Assembly (NCBI RefSeq): GCF_900104535.1 | Contig: NZ_LT629710.1 | Location: 2,356,001-2,420,000 of the forward strand | Origin: Nakamurella panacisegetis | GTDB lineage: Bacteria > Actinomycetota > Actinomycetes > Mycobacteriales > Nakamurellaceae | DNA length: 64,000 bases | Reading direction: 5' to 3' | Shown here: positions 63,338 through 64,000 of the stretch, piece by piece | How positions within the stretch are numbered: position 1 is the first letter of the stretch | Layout of the letters: the number at the start of each line of letters is the position of its first letter | Made by a program: the position numbers and the translations under genes | Notes under the pieces: model-generated | Told to the model about the DNA's origin: nothing | Databases searched by the model: none | What the model saw: the letters and a program-made list of their open reading frames with translations, nothing else

Positions 63338-63455
63338 CCCGTGTTCGGCGTGGATCAACTTCCCAGGCATGGACGAAGTTGACCACTTCTGCCTCATCCG
63401 TCCCAAAACGAACAAGTTGATCCACGCCTGAGAAGTTGATCCACGCCGGGGTGGG
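63338..63455. repeat. 80-bp palindromic element, copy D, with flank and extra half-site
   Basis: Core 63348-63427 has the ends GCGTGGATCAACTT and AAGTTGATCCACGC-like CAAGTTGATCCACGC. The left flank CCCGTGTTCG is shared with copy C. The right extension 63428-63455, with a further GTTGATCCACGC and CCGGGGTGGG, matches that of copy A at 26 of 28 bases. It lies in the noncoding 340-bp gap after the chaperonin gene. Confidence 0.9.
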
Positions 63456-63470
63456 CTGATCCGCGAGCCC

Positions 63471-63611
63471 TCAGAGGGCGAGCAGCGCGACGCAGATGAC
63501 GACGGTCAGCAGGAGCAGCAGGGTTCCCTCGACGACGCTGATCCGAACGCTCGAGGCGCGGTGCGCGTGATGCGGATGGCCGTGGGGCGTCGACGGGTTC
63601 AGCGATGGCAT
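63471..63611 (-). CDS. Putative 46-residue His-rich membrane microprotein
   Basis: A short minus-strand frame from ATG 63611 to TGA 63471. The N terminus is His-rich (PHGHPHHAHR). A single strongly hydrophobic helix runs from about residue 27 to the end (LLLLLTVVICVALLAL). GAGAGAGG lies about eight bases before the ATG. The composition is protein-like, but the frame is too short for certainty. The His cluster suggests metal binding at the membrane. It shares its upstream region, including a TCTCAGATTGAGA site, with the divergent gene at the window end. Confidence 0.45.
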   Translation of the reverse strand: MPSLNPSTPHGHPHHAHRASSVRISVVEGTLLLLLTVVICVALLAL

Positions 63612-63670
63612 GTCGGGACCTCTCTCTGCCGCATGGCCGAGACGCTATTGAAAGCAACATACTTCGTCCG

Positions 63671-63683
63671 TCTCAGATTGAGA
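63671..63683. promoter_or_regulatory. Second TCTCAGATTGAGA inverted repeat
   Basis: The 13-mer is identical to the one at 56482-56494 in the monooxygenase promoter region. It lies 27 bp before the start of the partial plus-strand gene and about 60 bp before the minus-strand microprotein. It suggests these genes share the regulator of the monooxygenase operon. Confidence 0.6.
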
Positions 63684-63709
63684 ACGGCTAGCTCCGGGAG
63701 ATGCAGGAC

Positions 63710-64000
63710 ATGGATGACACCGCCGAGAAGACGTCGCCCGGCCGGGCCGGATTCGCCGACCTGACCCTCCGCGACCTGCCGAGCCTGGAAATCCTGGTGC
63801 TCGATGAGATCGCCGGCTGGATCTTCTCGCCGGAGAACCCGGGCCAGGGCTACAGCGGAGAACACGGCGGTGCCATCGTGACGGCCGTGCTGAACGGCGT
63901 TCAACGCGCGCACGCGTTCCAACCTGAGCTCGCCCCGATGACATCCCCGGTGCTGACCGAGATGCGCGACCGGGTCTTCACCGGGGTACAGGAACTGTCC
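63710..64000 (+). CDS. Partial gene of unknown function, open at the window end
   Basis: An open frame from ATG 63710 (GGGAG nine bases upstream; ATG 63701 is too close to it) to the last base, at least 97 residues without a stop. The visible part reads DLTLRDLPSLEILVLDEIAG, then SPENPGQGYSGEHGGAIVTA, with no domain that I recognise, no signal peptide and no membrane segment. The codon use is normal for the window. A TCTCAGATTGAGA site before it suggests a link with the monooxygenase cluster. Confidence 0.6.
   Translation, partial: MDDTAEKTSPGRAGFADLTLRDLPSLEILVLDEIAGWIFSPENPGQGYSGEHGGAIVTAVLNGVQRAHAFQPELAPMTSPVLTEMRDRVFTGVQELS

Overview
The window is very GC-rich and has GTG/TTG starts, many ATGA/GTGA stop-start overlaps, the SRP RNA next to dnaX, a Mim-type diiron monooxygenase cluster and no mobile-element genes. 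This fits the chromosome of a high-GC actinobacterium. The gene mix suggests a soil member of the Frankiales/Nakamurellales, but genus is inference only. No phage, transposase, plasmid or CRISPR locus was found.

Layout. 1-6.9 kb: a small XRE regulator with a palindromic operator, a transglutaminase-like/cupin pair, an LLM oxidoreductase, a TPP-riboswitch-controlled thiM-thiE-thiD operon and an alpha-hydroxy-acid oxidase. 6.9-14 kb (minus strand): a guanidine-I (ykkC) riboswitch followed by a permease, two DUF1989 proteins, a carboxyltransferase and allophanate hydrolase, i.e. a guanidine-to-ammonia operon whose carboxylase lacks its biotin carboxylase and biotin-carrier parts. 14-22 kb: housekeeping (ABC-F ATPase, tRNA-Ser, SRP RNA, dnaX) and a DUF885 protein. 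22-33.4 kb: a LacI regulator and an eleven-gene plus-strand run (Dpp-type ABC importer, amidohydrolase, RidA, SnoaL-like, TIGR04076, two LLM monooxygenases) that looks like a catabolic pathway for an unidentified imported compound. 33.4-36.6 kb: a TetR/MFS efflux pair, an MBL hydrolase and a 44-aa Cys-rich protein.

36.6-54.3 kb is a choline/glycine-betaine region: tetrameric-type sarcosine oxidase (with alpha and gamma subunits fused), glyA, dimethylglycine oxidase, a betaine ABC importer, a betaine-aldehyde-type dehydrogenase, an IclR regulator and purU. Together these would import betaine, oxidise dimethylglycine and sarcosine to glycine, and manage the released C1 units on tetrahydrofolate. 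The enzyme for the first demethylation (betaine to dimethylglycine) is not in the window. 54.5-63.1 kb is a mimR-mimABCD-mimG-like cluster for a soluble diiron monooxygenase with its dedicated GroEL.

The most unusual signal is a dispersed 80-bp palindromic element present four times (9763, 43321, 54301, 63348). All copies are exactly 80 bp and share near-perfect 12-15-nt inverted ends. Two copies lie inside genes (the carboxyltransferase and dimethylglycine oxidase), in the same orientation and phase, and add a similar ~26-residue peptide to two unrelated enzymes. This resembles the protein-coding palindromic elements known from Rickettsia. Short tandem or direct repeats abut three of the copies. 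Several candidate regulon motifs also stand out: paired LacI-type operators, an IclR-region motif GTTGCRCATT, and two identical TCTCAGATTGAGA sites linking the mim operon to the genes at the right end of the window.
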